Shown: in pieces, positions 1 through 11,928 of the stretch
Numbering within the stretch: the first letter of the stretch is position 1
Layout of the letters: each line of letters starts with the position of its first letter
Origin: Cochliopodium minus
Taxonomy: Eukaryota > Discosea > Himatismenida > Cochliopodiidae
DNA: 26,355 nucleotides
Direction: 5' to 3'
Assembly: GCA_024220525.1 (NCBI GenBank)
Contig: JAMYWO010000051.1
Location: 15,543 to 41,897, forward strand
Translations under genes and position numbers: made by a program
The notes under the pieces: model-generated
Databases searched by the model: none
Seen by the model: only the letters and a program-made list of their open reading frames with translations
Told to the model about the DNA's origin: nothing

Positions 1-516
1 ACCATTATCACACCTCTTGCTCCTGCATTCTGAGCCAACATGATATGACTATAATAACATAATTGAATTTAATTTTTGCATATTTGTTATTTAGGAATAT
101 ATGGTTATATTTATTTTCGAACTTTTATTTTTTTTATTTTACTCCTCTATTGAACATCCTCCAAATATTATCAACATCGCAATGTTATTCTGAACCTTTG
201 TTAATCCATTTTAAAAGATAATAATTTTTTAGCAGATTTTTATTTACAAAAGGCAGTATACTCTCATTGATCTTTGTGCAAGTCTGCAAATCTTTTAATG
301 TGGTTCCGATTGGTATTACAGGTCCTAAGGTATATTGATTGTTTTTTAAAAAATTTATAGATTGAATAATGAATAACCAATGATAGGATCAAATTTTTCA
401 ATTGCATTAAAATAAAGAGTTTGCACCAAAATTTGAGATGTGCCATTGAAAATGGTTAGTGAAAGAATGACTGAAAAAAAAGAAGTGAAGAATAGTATCA
501 CAAATAACAATTTCAT
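1..516 (-). CDS. PA-domain seven-helix receptor gene B, 5' exons (split gene)
   Basis: This is the N-terminal part of a receptor-like membrane protein whose 3' part lies at 23185-24723. Exons run 516-378, 324-248, 195-143 and 48 to the window edge; all junctions are GT/AG and in phase. The protein starts with a signal peptide (MKLLFVILFFTSFFSV). A protease-associated (PA) fold follows, with strand and turn IAMLIIFGGCS and then AQNAGARGVIMV, the usual PA core. Position 1 lies inside exon 4. The paralogous gene A (20608-22830) continues from the matching point through 7 bases and then matches 24723 downwards. I infer the gene is one 448-residue protein cut by wrong contig order. Ligand unknown; PA domains usually bind peptides or proteins. 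Confidence 0.85.
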
Positions 517-887
517 TTTTAATATGTTAATTTCAAGGCCATTTTATGTTCATGTTATATTCTTTAATTCGTATTTATGTTCGCATTAAAAAAAAAATTT
601 TTTTTTCCGAGATATGATTTTTGCTTGATGATGTTTGTGACTTCAAAAAATTAAGGTATTGAAAAAATTTTAATGGATTCCTATCAGGAATAGGATGAAA
701 GCAGTTAAAAGCTGCAAAACAAACCCATTGTTTTTTAATTTTGTTTCCAAAAAGGAATAAGAAATAGAAAGAATATATAACAATTTTTTTTCAAAAAAAA
801 GGTATTGAATTATTATGAGGTACATTCTTTTTAATATTTTAATAAATAAAAACGCTTTTTTAATTAGAATGAATAAAACTTTTTTTT
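517..887. other. Intergenic, 371 bases
   Basis: Lies between the start of PA-receptor gene B and the stop of the large cysteine-rich receptor gene, both on the minus strand. It is A/T runs without an open frame or RNA gene that I can support. It should hold the promoter of gene B and the 3' end of the upstream gene. Confidence 0.6.
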
Positions 888-3800
888 TTAATTGTTATTG
901 TTAGAATTCTCCTCCGCATAAGACTCCTCGTTTAATTTGTGAGACTGAGTCCACTTCTTGGAAGTTGATTTGGTCTCATTCATGGTGATGGAGCTTTTCT
1001 TATCGGAAGAGTTGCTAAGGGAGAAGTTTTTGATGGGAGCGAACAAAAAGAAGAGTATGATGACGGGGATCACCTCCATCACAAAGTAGTTAACCACTGC
1101 GAAGGTAAGGTTGGTGGTGGAAGAGAAGGCGGAGTACAACAAGTAAGAGATTTGGAGCATCAATGCTATTGCGGTTATAATAAACACGATCGTAGTCTGG
1201 TGTTTTAAAAAAAAGTTAAAAAAATTTTTGAAAAAAAAAAAAAAAAAAAAATTAATTGTTGTGATTTACTTTTATTAATCTTGAAACAACAATTTTGTCT
1301 AAAAACAAGAAAAAGTTATTTTTTTAGTTTAAATATGTACAAAGAGAAAATTTTTTTTTTTACTATTTCCTTTGAATTGCAATCCTTTTCTGATTCTGTG
1401 CAGAAAAATTCCCCCAAAAATGACAGCTAAAATGATGATTACCAATGCAACAGAAGCTAAATATTGTAAAAAATGAATTAAAATATAATTTTTTTGAAAT
1501 TCAAAATGATATTTTTAAAATATTTTTTAAAAGTTAGTTTTTCTCACCAATAATCACTTTGTAAACTTTATTAAGTACCACAGCACCGTTTCCCCTCACG
1601 GTTGCACTGACAACGCAAACCACAACGAAAAAGCTATACAAAAACAAGCTGGAAATGACTAGAGGCCAAAACAAACTTTTCACCAAGTCTCTTTTCATCA
1701 CTCTCAAATTAAGTGACCAAAAAATCACGACCAAGATAAAAATGCTAGAATAATAAAATAATAAAATAAATAATAAAATAAAAAAATAAAATAAAATAAA
1801 ATAAAATAAAATAAAAAAATAAAATAAAATAAAAAAATAAAATAAAATAAAATAAAATAAAAAATAAATTAAAATATCGTATTAATTTTTTTTCCGATTA
1901 CCTTAAATAAATATAATATGGAAGCTCTGCTAAGACCACAAACCCACCAGGTGTGTCTACTGCAATCTTGTCGAGTTTTCCCAATGCAAAAAGAAGGAAA
2001 TAAATAGATCTAATAATATAAATAATAAAAAAAAATAAAAAAAAATACAAATAAAAATAAATGCATGTATAATAAATAATTGAAGATAAAAAATAAAAAA
2101 TACCTCAATACGGAATAAATCATAATAAAAAAGAGACAAATCGTTGGTAGTGACATTAGGGATCGATTCTGAATGACTTGAATGATAATGAAGATGAGAC
2201 ATAAAACGAAGAGAACGATGAGGCAGCCCGCAAGAAAGTAGAGAACGTCTTGAACTCTTTCGTTTCCATAAAAAATTGAATTTACCTTTAAAAAAAATTA
2301 ATAAAATTTTTTTAAAATAATTAAAAAAACAAATTAAAAAAAAACTAATTAAAAAAAAAAACTAAAAAATGAAAAATGATAAAAAAATATTAATAACAAT
2401 AGAAGAATAAAAAATAAATAAATAAAAAAATTTCAACAAAATAAATAGAAAAATAATTTCTGTTTTACCCTTTCATAATTTGCCATCCTGAGCATCCCAA
2501 AAATGTACTGTGAGGAAGAAGTAACATTGCCGCAATATTGGCCATCAACAAAAAAAACACTGGTGTTGAGGGGGTAGAAGGTTTTTTGGTCGTGGGTCGA
2601 TGCAAATCCGTAAACATTGAAATCTATTTCCTTTCTATCTTGCCTTGCGTTGATGCACAACCAAAATGTTTGATTGCTGGATGTCACTGTTCGATTGCTG
2701 TATGCAGTAGTGAAATTTAAGACAATTCCGTCCGTTGCGATTTGTCCTTTTTTTTTGAAATAAAAAGTTAAAGTTAATTATAATTAAATATATTTAATTT
2801 TTACTATTTTAATTGAAAATATTTTTGTGAGAATTAAATTTAATCAGAGTTTAAATAAAATTAGATTAATTTTTCTTATAAGATTATTTGATCAATAAGA
2901 TCCAAATTATCATAAGATCAATTTTATATGTTTAGATCCTTTAACGATCATTTTTACTAACAAATTTTTGTCATGATTTTTTTGTCATTTTAATTTTTTC
3001 AAAAAAAAAAAATTGAAATTTAAAGTTCAAACCTATGATGTACCCCTTCGAGTTTTTGACAATAGCATAAGGGTTGTTGAGACGACTCAAAGATCCCAAT
3101 AAATTAGAGGAACCAATCAGCTCTGTGTTTTTGAAAACAGTTGCACTCACAGTACTTAATTCCATTGTTGTCTATAAAAATGTTATATAAGAAATACAAA
3201 AGAAAAATTTTTTAAATTTTTTTACACAAAAAACTGAAAGAGGAACAGAGTCTCTGTTAAAGTTTACATTAGCTACACTGAAACTATAAAAAAAGGTGAG
3301 TGGATTAAAAAAAGAAATTGATTTTAAAATTTTTACTCATAAGTAGAATTATCCCCTACATTTTTAAAAATTAAAATATTTTTTAAAAAAAATTACGAAA
3401 TGTTTATCAAAAATAAAATGGATAAAAAAGTTGGAAAACAAAAATTTTTGAAGAAAATCTACCTCTACAAAAAATTTGACTTCCAATTTTGATAACATCT
3501 TTGTTGAATTTGCAAAAAGAGTCTTTGTTTTTAAGATCACAATTACAAACTACATTCTCTGCCACTTGGATGACAGGAGACATCTCGCAGTAAAAAGAGC
3601 TCAAAAAAGAAAACTGAGGTTTTCTAAAGACGAAGGGAAGGATGGTGTTACCCAAATGCGCAGAAGAAATTAATTGAGTGTACTTATTTAAGGATTCCCA
3701 AACATCTTTTGTTTTAAAATTATGATTAATAAATAAAAATTGTAATATGAATCAAAATAGTGAATTGATCGAGAAGAATTCAAAAAATAAAAAGTACCTG

Positions 3801-6800
3801 TTTTCCAAACTGTATAATATTTTTTTGTTTTCACCATTGTTCCATTCTTCCATTCGAAAACGTTTTTCTATAAATTGATTGAAATAATTTACAAATAAAA
3901 TAATTTGATGCTTTTTTTACGTAAATCCCTCCACATCCACGACATGCTTGAGCAGATTTATTTGTTGCTCCATCAAGAGTTGCTATAGTGAGATCCTTAC
4001 CAAAATAACCTTTTTTAAAGTTAATCAACTCGGAAAAATTTTTTTAAAAAAAATTATTACAATCATTTTCTGTATGAGATTCTAAACAACCTTGCATTGC
4101 CAAACATGATTCCATAGTTAAAAGAGGTGAAATCCATTTCCCATTACCCAAAATGCATTCAGATTTTTTGATATTGGTTTTCACACATCCGAAAATTGAA
4201 TATTTGTCCAAAGTATAAGGAAAGTCCGAATTTGTTCCATCAATATTCGTTATGTTACCATAGTCAGATAGATTTGCAATGCTACCGTTTACATTATCAG
4301 GAAAAGGTACTTTGAGATCCCAAGAACAAACAGGACACCCATAAACTTTTTTTTTTTATTTTAAGATTTTACCTTTATTAATAAAAAAAAAAGTCTACCA
4401 TCCAAACTGCTGGTTTCGTATGCACACGCCGGATAACTAGCCATATCATAACAAAAGCCATTGCTTTCACATTGGCTCTGGTTCAAACTTTGATCACAGA
4501 AATTGTCGGAAGCCCAACCACAACCCAAAGTCTGTATCGATTTCAAAGGACAGTTTGTTTCGTTGTTACTACATGCATCGCAAGAGTCGTAAGTTAACCC
4601 AGAACATGTTTCCCAAAGCATCCCTCTGGTGTCACAAGTTGTTTTGTTAAAGTTATAAACACAATTTCTATCCAATGATTGCCACTTTCCTCCGTTTGTA
4701 ACGCAACTAGAGCTGTTTGTGACATTGGGATCGTAGCACACTGAACTCCTGTAACCCTATTTAAAGATATTTTAAAATATTATTAAATAAAAAGAATTAA
4801 TTAATCTTACAACTCTGCTTTTACATGTTGGACATCTTCCAATACAGTTCTTTTCATTTGTACAATTTCCTACCTGTAAGTTTCCTCTCACTGAGCATAT
4901 TTCAATACTTTCACATTCATCTTTAGAACTTACATTGAATTGACTTTCATTCCTCATTCTCCATCTTTTGCCAACATTCCATTTTCCATTTATAGTTGAA
5001 CACTCTGATAGAGAATATACGTCCGCTATACATGCACCCAAAGTTACATCCCAAGTTCTTTTTTCAAAGTTAACACTCGCATTGTAAACACAGTTTGGTT
5101 GGGTCAAGTTCAATGAGCAATATCCATTCAAACATAAAGAATTGTTTGTTACATTTGTTGAACATTGGCATTCACTTTGGCGGAAAAAAAATTAATGAAA
5201 TTAGGATTTGATTTGAAAAATAGGATTACTTTTGGGAAAGGGATGAATAGCAAAATTTTTCAAATGTATTCCAAGAATAAGAATTACTTTCACAATCTTT
5301 TTTGTTGGTTAGTAAAGGGTCATTGATGATACAAGCGTCCCCTTTATTTAAAAGTTTAAATTAAATTCCAAAAGAAAAAAGTTTTTTACCAAAAGGAATT
5401 CTCAAACAAGTTCCATCAGCATCACAAATCTACATATGTAGATTTAATAAAGTAAAAAATTATTACTTTTATATCAAAAAAAAAATTATTTTTAGAATAC
5501 CTCGCAAACTCCACTAAAATTGTGTGACGGACAGCTTGAATTATGAGAGACGGGGTATAAGAGAGATGTAGAATTGAAATTTTTGCAATTTCCTTGTTAA
5601 AATCATGGTTTCGAATAAATTGGAAATTTAATTTTAAAAAATTACCTTCAAGAAGACACAGATCTTTTGTAGTGGTTATTATTGATGTATTAGTTTTGAC
5701 ACATACATCGCTTACAGAAAAAGCGTACAAAACTTGGAATAATTCATTAGATGAGGATGATGGTATGTTATAAATTGCTCTGGCCAAACCCAGACTCAAG
5801 TTGGAAAAATTAGATTGATTTCTAAAACAGTTGAGCATTGCCGCAACGGAGTTAGTAAGATTGCAAGATCCACATATTCCGGAAATTGGATCACAAGTGG
5901 AACAAAAACACCTAAAAAAATGATAAGAAGAAATAAGATATATCTAATAATAAATTTTACTGGCTGTCATTTTTGCAACGAGGTGGACGAAACACGCCTG
6001 TTGGCAAAATACTTCTTGTTATATTGCTATAATGAATGTATTTGTTGAAGCATTCAAAATTATTAAGAACTTCTGATCTATTAAAAGGTACAGTGTTTTG
6101 AATCTGAAATTAAATGATAAAAAATAAAAAACATTCAAAAACTCGTTAAAATGTTACCGAACACCCTTTTGGGTTTAAGAAAAGGTTTCTTAAACCCTGG
6201 AAATTAATTAAGATGTCTTTCACTTTTTTGGTGTTCATGCAATTTTTGGTTGATTCAAGCTCTAAGGAATCGAGCATGTTGAAAGATGAACTGACATTTC
6301 TCACAGAACAACAGGATGATCCCCAATTTCCATTAATTGTGTTACAACATGAGTCATTCAACCATTGTGTACTATAAGGAACATTTTGGCATGAAAAAGA
6401 AGGGTATGTTCCGACGTTCTCGATGGTTTTCAACCTGCTATCTAAATAGTACTTACAGTTTTGGATTTTATCCGTCATTACAAATAATGCTGCACCCCAT
6501 AAATGATCATATAAATCTCCCTATTAATCAATTATTAAATATATTTAATTTATGATTCGTTGTATTATGTTGAGATAAAATATATTCTTAAATTCATTTT
6601 TTTATTATATTTGGAATGAATTAAAAAAAAAAGGAGATATATACCCAGTCTGATTCCGAGGTGATAGCTTTAGTCAAATTGCTAACTTTTTGTTCTGCAA
6701 AAATTAGATCTTTTAATAGACATTGGGAGATGGGTGCCTGGGGTCGAGGAACTTGTGATGAAATAGAGTTGACTGTATTTCCATCTGAATCAACTAACTT

Positions 6801-7925
6801 TAATCCTCCATAACCAATCCCTTGCTATTGGTAGGTAAAATTTTCAAAAAAATATGTTAGAGGATAATAAAATTAATTTATTTTATATATTTAAACAATG
6901 GTTTATATCGAGTATTTTACATTTTTAATAGACAAAGTACATTCTGAAGGATTGTTTGGTCTTTTTCCAAATTGATATACAACGCTTCTTTGGTCTTAAG
7001 GTAAAAGGATTATTAAAATACAATGTATATTTTGTACAAATTATTTATTTACCGGAACTCTTTGTGAGGGAATTGAATAATAGAAATGATAGTTTATTTT
7101 CAACCAATGGAACAGATTCATTCGACCATCTTGATATTTAGAAATATTTAAAGGTAAATAAAAAGATCATAAAGTTTATTTATTTTATATTTAATAGTTA
7201 GATTTCTTAAATTTAATATATTTTTGGGTGGAATTAATTTAAAAATAATTTTTTACAAAAAATCATAAAGTAATTTATCGTAGGAATTAGATGAAGGTGG
7301 AAGCGGAATCAACCAATCTGCATATTCTCCTCCAAATCCCTTTACATAATTGACAATCTTTATTGATTATGGATGAGGGTTATTAAAATCTTTGTGGAAA
7401 AAAAAATTTGAAACACATTACCTTCTTTATATTTGGCTGAGAATTGATTATTACATTCCCTTTACAATTCAATTGAAATATTCCGGTCAAATTATGCTAT
7501 AAAATTTTGTTAGTCGGGAATAGAAAAATATTTTATTTTTTTTCTCACAACAAGATCTGATAGCGTTCCACACATAGCCCCAGAATTTCCAAAGCATAAT
7601 CCAAACTTTCCTGTTGCTAATTGAAAAAATTTTGGTGGGCTTTTTTGAATTTCTGTCTTTGAATTGTAAGAAGTGATAGCTTTCCTAATACCATTCTGAT
7701 CTTGGAAATAGAGTTTCTTATCGAAATATACATCTATCAAATACATATTAACTTCTTCTCCTGCTCCCACTATTCTATTTTTGTGCGAATACGATATTGA
7801 TTGAATTTCCAATGCTAATCATTTATATTTTATTAATTGAATTCAACTCAAATTACATAATTTTCTAATTCCTTATTACCTTTGATGATCAATATCATCC
7901 CCAATAACAAAAGTAATATTTTCAT
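888..7925 (-). CDS. Giant cysteine-rich ectodomain seven-helix receptor, 29 exons
   Basis: I spliced 29 exons into one 1551-residue frame; the exon lengths sum exactly. Exons: 7925-7880, 7814-7549, 7496-7422, 7357-7257, 7129-7053, 6994-6921, 6824-6645, 6520-6158, 6103-5961, 5911-5646, 5592-5501, 5429-5390, 5341-5230, 5174-4811, 4756-4399, 4345-4061, 4009-3921, 3867-3798, 3705-3463, 3355-3337, 3283-3226, 3171-3033, 2746-2469, 2285-2104, 2009-1902, 1744-1548, 1456-1364, 1298-1270, 1196-888. It begins with a signal peptide (MKILLLLLGMILIIKG). About 1230 extracellular residues follow, rich in Cys in the middle and in N-x-S/T sites. Seven hydrophobic helices end the protein, with a short Ser/Asn-rich tail (ends NSNNNN). 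The helix 2-3 part (LPYYIYLRSIFILVVIFW) resembles TOM1/THH1-like seven-helix proteins; that assignment is from memory. I do not recognise the ectodomain. Likely a cell-surface receptor; ligand unknown. Confidence 0.87.
1745..1901. repeat. (AAAAT)n-type low-complexity tract inside an intron
   Basis: Runs of AAAAT/AAAAAAT units fill the intron between exons 26 and 25 of the large receptor gene. The intron keeps GT and AG ends and the flanking phases agree, so the tract does not break the gene. It shows how far introns of this genome drift to simple sequence. Confidence 0.8.
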
Positions 7926-8879
7926 TCTTCTCAATTCTGTTTTTTTTTTTTTAATAATATTTCTTTTTTGATATAAGATTAAAAAACTTTCTTTCCAATC
8001 TGAAAATTAAGTAATTTTTTAAAAAAAAAACGACTCATTCAATACTTTATTACTCAATTCTAACCAATAATTTCCACATTTAATATTTTTAAATTTTATT
8101 AATTTTGAATATAAATTTGGATCTTCAGAAAAAAATAAATTATTTCACTCCTAATCGGGTAATTATCGTTAAAATTACACTTTTTAATAGAATTTCCATT
8201 CATTTTCTCTTAAACTGTTGAAGTTGATTTTTATTTTCCCCTCATCTCTAATACGGAAGCTTCGGTTAAAAATTTTATTTTAATAAATAAAAGAATCTTT
8301 AAATATATTTGATTGGAGGAATTAACAAAAATAAACAAGATAATAGTCAAAAAAAAAAAAAAAAGAATTGAGATAGTCTCATTTGATTTGGATATTGGAT
8401 CACGAATTTGATCAAAATTCAGAAGAGATGTAGGAAATGGCCAATAATCTCAAATTATCTATATTTATTTTCGGATGTATATTACTTATCAAATTTATTG
8501 AGATCAAATGATCAAATATTAAAGAGATAAAATGATGGAATTAAATTTGATAAAGTATATCAAGAGATTATATTTTGATTATTTTTTATAGAAACAAGAA
8601 AAAAATCAAACATCAATATATAATTGTATATATACATTGTTCATTTTTTGTTTATCAGGAATCGCGAATATAGAATAATTTTTCTTTTGTTTAGTAAGAT
8701 TCATTAACATAAGTTACATTTTCTTCAAAAATGCACTATTTTGATTATCTTCATTTGTAATAGAGAATTTATCATTGATCCATATCAATACGTATTGATA
8801 TGTTCAAATGATCAATCATTTTGATTAACAATGAAAGCCAAGGCAAAATAATATTTTATATTTATAAAAAAAATAAAAG
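7926..8879. other. Long divergent intergenic region
   Basis: This 954-base stretch separates the start of the large receptor gene (minus) from the start of the small membrane-protein gene (plus), so it should contain both promoters. I find no open frame that splices and no RNA gene. It is rich in TTGATC/GATCAA-like words between about 8390 and 8830 and holds a 22-bp palindrome at 8781-8802. Confidence 0.6.
8781..8802. repeat. Perfect 22-bp palindrome CATATCAATACGTATTGATATG
   Basis: The sequence equals its own reverse complement across all 22 bases, centred on ACGT. It lies about 80 bases before the start of the plus-strand gene at 8880. A dimeric transcription-factor site is possible; in DNA this AT-rich, chance palindromes are commoner than usual, though one this long with CG at the centre is still notable. 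Confidence 0.55.
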
Positions 8880-9816
8880 ATGTCAACAGATCAAATGAAT
8901 ATACAAAGCAAACCCAACATCAAATCGAAGGAGGGACTGAAATTTTATTGTTTATTCTTTCTCAAAAAAATCTTTTGGGAACATCCTAAAAAATTGAATA
9001 CGTAAGAAAATTGAACATAATGTTTCAATTACATTTTATTTATTTTCAGTTATCAAGTAAGATAATAATGAAATAGAAATCAATTCCTTCAATTTTTATT
9101 TCAGATTCATGCATGGGCAGTAATATTTGGGTTTATACTATCTATTTGCAAATAATTGAAAATACTCAATTTTTTTATATACAATATCCAGCATCTTGGG
9201 TGGGATACAGGCAATTATCTATAAATTTCTTCTTGAAAACACAACCAAATTTTTTTGGACAATAATTCCAGGATTGTTGAGGTAAAATGATTTAATCTAA
9301 AGTATTGAACCAATTATCTTTTTAAAATTGAACAAAAGAAATCATACAAATATCTTCAATTTTGTTCCTATATGGTAAAAAAATATTCAATAGAAATTTC
9401 TATCTCAGATTTTTACTCGGAATTGAATCATTTCCAGGAATTATTTTTGGATTATGACAACCTTGGTTTGTGGTAAATCAACAATTAATTGATTTGATAG
9501 CCAAACATTTATATTCAAAAAAAAAGGACTTGTAGGAGTTTGTCTAAAGTACATGCCTCCTGTTGGGTCAATTCCTCAAACAGTGGAATTACTCCACAGG
9601 TAAAAATTAATTAAACAATCTTTAAATTATCTTCATTTTTTTTTTTTACAAAGACATGGTTGGGTAAGAAAATAAAAATTTTAATTATTTTAATTCCAAA
9701 AAAAAAAAAAATTTTTTTAATTAAAATTTTTACTTAAAAATTATTAGCATTCGTCCAAATTTTTTTTTCCAATGCTTATCACGAGTATTTTGGCGATGGC
9801 AGGAGGCAATAAATGA
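8880..9816 (+). CDS. Small multi-helix membrane protein with very small exons
   Basis: Unrecognised. A phase-consistent model uses exons 8880-9001, 9050-9056, 9105-9130, 9192-9281, 9438-9472, 9527-9599, 9654-9663 and 9748-9816, giving about 143 residues. Two exons are only 7 and 10 bases. The protein has a basic N-terminus, then helices around WAVIFGILGGIQAIIYKFLL, NYFWIMTTLVCGLVGVCL and FFFPMLITSILAMAGG, and ends in NK-stop. The exon at 9438 is the weakest point: an acceptor at 9408 has a better pyrimidine tract but reads into TGA at 9455. The two GG-containing helices faintly recall TRIC channels, but length and motifs do not support that name. Existence is fairly likely; exact ends are uncertain. 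Confidence 0.5.
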
Positions 9817-9928
9817 AAATATCTAATTTAATTTTAATATTAATTTAATTTAATTTTTTTCATTCTTTAGGAGGTATTGAATTTAATTTTATTATTCCAA
9901 TTAAACAAAACTAAAATCGAAAATAAAA

Positions 9929-10198
9929 ATGTCAAAAAAGCTTCTGTTGGTCCTGGTAAGTTTAAATAATTTTCAAAGAAATTTTAAAAAATAATTGTTA
10001 ACAAGAGGCACCAATGGTTATTTTTTTTATTAAAAATATTTTTTTATTTTTATTTATTTTTTATTTATATTTTTTTTTATTTTTTAAATTTTTTTTTGTA
10101 GTTGATCCTTTCTTCTTGTATTGCGGGAATTATTGCAAAGAGATTGAGACAACCTCCGTCTATCAGCAGGCAGTTGACAATCACTTCAATGAGTGCAG
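9929..10198 (+). CDS. Start of a secreted or membrane protein gene, cut off
   Basis: Exon 1 (9929-9955) encodes MSKKLLLVL. Exon 2 (10102-10198) continues with LILSSCIAGIIAKRLRQPPS and about a dozen more residues, ending in phase 1 at a GT. Together they form a clear signal peptide or anchor followed by a short mature stretch. The next intron enters the (ATTAAAA)n tract at about 10253-10340, and no further plus-strand exon follows before the opposing beta-helix gene. The gene is therefore incomplete here, probably because sequence is missing from the tract. An alternative frame (VDPFFLYCGNYC) is open too, but its upstream join is worse. Function unknown. Confidence 0.5.
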
Positions 10199-10252
10199 GT
10201 TTGAAAAATTTTAAAATAAAATTTTAATATTAAAATGAATTAAAAATCAGCA

Positions 10253-10340
10253 ATTAAAAATTAAAATTAAAAATTAAAATTAAAAATTAAAAATTAAAAT
10301 TAAAAATTAAAAATTAAAAATTAAAAATTAAAAATTAAAA
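10253..10340. repeat. (ATTAAAA)n low-complexity tract between two cut-off genes
   Basis: Units of TTAAAA and TTAAAAA repeat for about 90 bases. Two genes point into it and both lack their 3' exons: the secreted-protein gene on the plus strand (last exon ends 10198) and the beta-helix gene on the minus strand (last exon ends 10371). This is where a collapsed or false join would be expected. Confidence 0.75.
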
Positions 10341-10370
10341 ATAAATTTATATTGAAATAAAAAAATAAAC

Positions 10371-11786
10371 CTCCATTATCTAAAGTATGTGAATGAGAAA
10401 TATTTTGGGAAGGATCTTTTATTATAATTTCGGAGAATATGTTGTTCGAGAAAGAAATGGAATCGGAGAAAGAAACGTTTTGCAGAGGAGCATAAATGTA
10501 CCCATTAAAAGCACCCGTATAGGAGGAAACAGGGAAGTCTATCAAACCAGAAAAAAGAAAAGAGGAGGAAATTTTGTTGTAAAAAGAATCACAATTACCA
10601 AAAATTCCATCTTCACTATACCCACAAAAACCTCCGATATAATTTTTTATGGAACTATTATCACCTGAATTCATTACAATGGAGGAAATTTCGTTTTCTA
10701 TCGATTTACAATAATTAAAACTCACATTAGAAGAATTTCCTATGAACCCTCCATTGAAGAAGGAAGAAATTGTATCATTTTGAAAAAGAGAATTAGAAGA
10801 GATGTTGTTCATTTGTGAGACACAATATGTCATTTTAATGTTGGTAGAAGAAAGGACATACCCAAAAAATCCTCCGTTTACTGCTTCTAAATTAGAGGAA
10901 GAAATGTTATTGTAAGATGAAATCCAATTTATCATTTCTATTTCTCCTTTTGAAATGATCCCCCCAAACAATCCTCCGCAATAAATTCCCGTAGAGTTTA
11001 TTTCATTGGAAGATGAATTGCAATTTTGAAATGATGAAATATTATTCATTTCATTTTCAAACAACCCAAAAAAAGAACCAATGTTACCTTTAAATTTTGA
11101 TTTAAATTTAATTCAAAGTTTTTAATTTTTTTACTTTGTCCTTTTAATTTATTGTTCAAAACAGATGAATTATTAATTTCACTATTTGTTACTTTCCCTG
11201 ATATTGCTCCTACAAAATTACTTCCTTTTGTAACACTATTCATGACTATCACGTTGTTAAAAGTGCAGTTCGCACAATTTCCAAACAAAATTCCTACGTA
11301 AGAGTTATTAGTTGATACGTTTGAATCTACAATATTTATGTTTTTGATTTCACATCCCTTCCCACTTGAAAATAATCCTTTTCACTTTAATTAAATTTTT
11401 AAAATAATTTCAATATTTAAATCACCTATATATTCTCTATTGGAAACAATATTGATTCCTTTTATTGAATATCCATTTCCATCTAAAAAATATTTTCGTT
11501 TTGACAGTATAATATTTTTAGATTTTTTTTTTTACTCAAAAATTTTATTGAAATATATACCCAATATTCCTTCAAAATGATCATTCCCATTGAAATCTCC
11601 GATCACATTCATATTATTATGAGTGCCGCAATTTATATTTGATTTGAGGATGTAAGTTAATGTTTTATTCTTGGTCCTCATGGTTTGAATAGAATCACAA
11701 TCATTGATTTCAATGATTTGGAAGCTATATAAGAAAAAGAAAAAGAAAAAGAAAAATATGAAGTAATCAAAATTTCTGTTTCTCAT
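10371..11786 (-). CDS. Secreted GLUG-like beta-helix repeat protein, 3' end missing
   Basis: Exons 11786-11561, 11482-11426, 11377-11135 and 11087-10371 join in phase to give about 414 residues, ending at a GT with no following exon. An N-terminal hydrophobic stretch with a Phe-run (about residues 9-22) is a signal peptide. The mature part has the GLUG-type layout: FEGILDGNGYSIKGINI, then YIGLFSSGKGCEIKNINI, then repeated cores GGLFGG, GGFFGY, GGFIGN, GGFCGY and GAFNGY. The cores are spaced roughly 40 residues apart with N-x-C-x-S strands between. GLUG repeats are known mainly from bacterial surface proteins and some protists. It probably forms a secreted or surface beta-helix used in adhesion; partner unknown. 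The introns show it is resident in this genome, not contamination. Confidence 0.8.
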
Positions 11787-11928
11787 TTTATTTATTATTT
11801 TTCATTTCACTTTGAATATTTTATTTTAAAATTTCTCCTCTATGAATAGATCAAACCTTTCATCTCCTCTTTATCGAAATCTCCAAAAATCTTTTTTGAA
11901 TGAATTTAAATATTTATAAATTAAAAAA
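11787..11928. promoter_or_regulatory. Short divergent promoter region
   Basis: Only 142 bases separate the divergent starts of the beta-helix gene (minus, 11786) and the APC transporter gene (plus, 11929), so both promoters must lie here or in the first exons. I see no clear box motif. The transporter ATG follows an A-run (AAAAAAATGG), the usual start context in this window. Confidence 0.45.

Noticed and set aside
9409-9600. Stop-codon readthrough or TGA-as-Trp at 9455
   Set aside because: An alternative acceptor at 9437 avoids the TGA in phase, and TGA ends other genes here, so recoding is unnecessary.
8880-9816. TRIC-type cation channel
   Set aside because: A GG-rich helix and general layout are similar, but the protein is about half the expected length and the conserved KEV-x-x-x motif is missing.
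10253-10340. CRISPR-like or satellite array
   Set aside because: Units are short, variable AT words with no spacers; ordinary low-complexity DNA.
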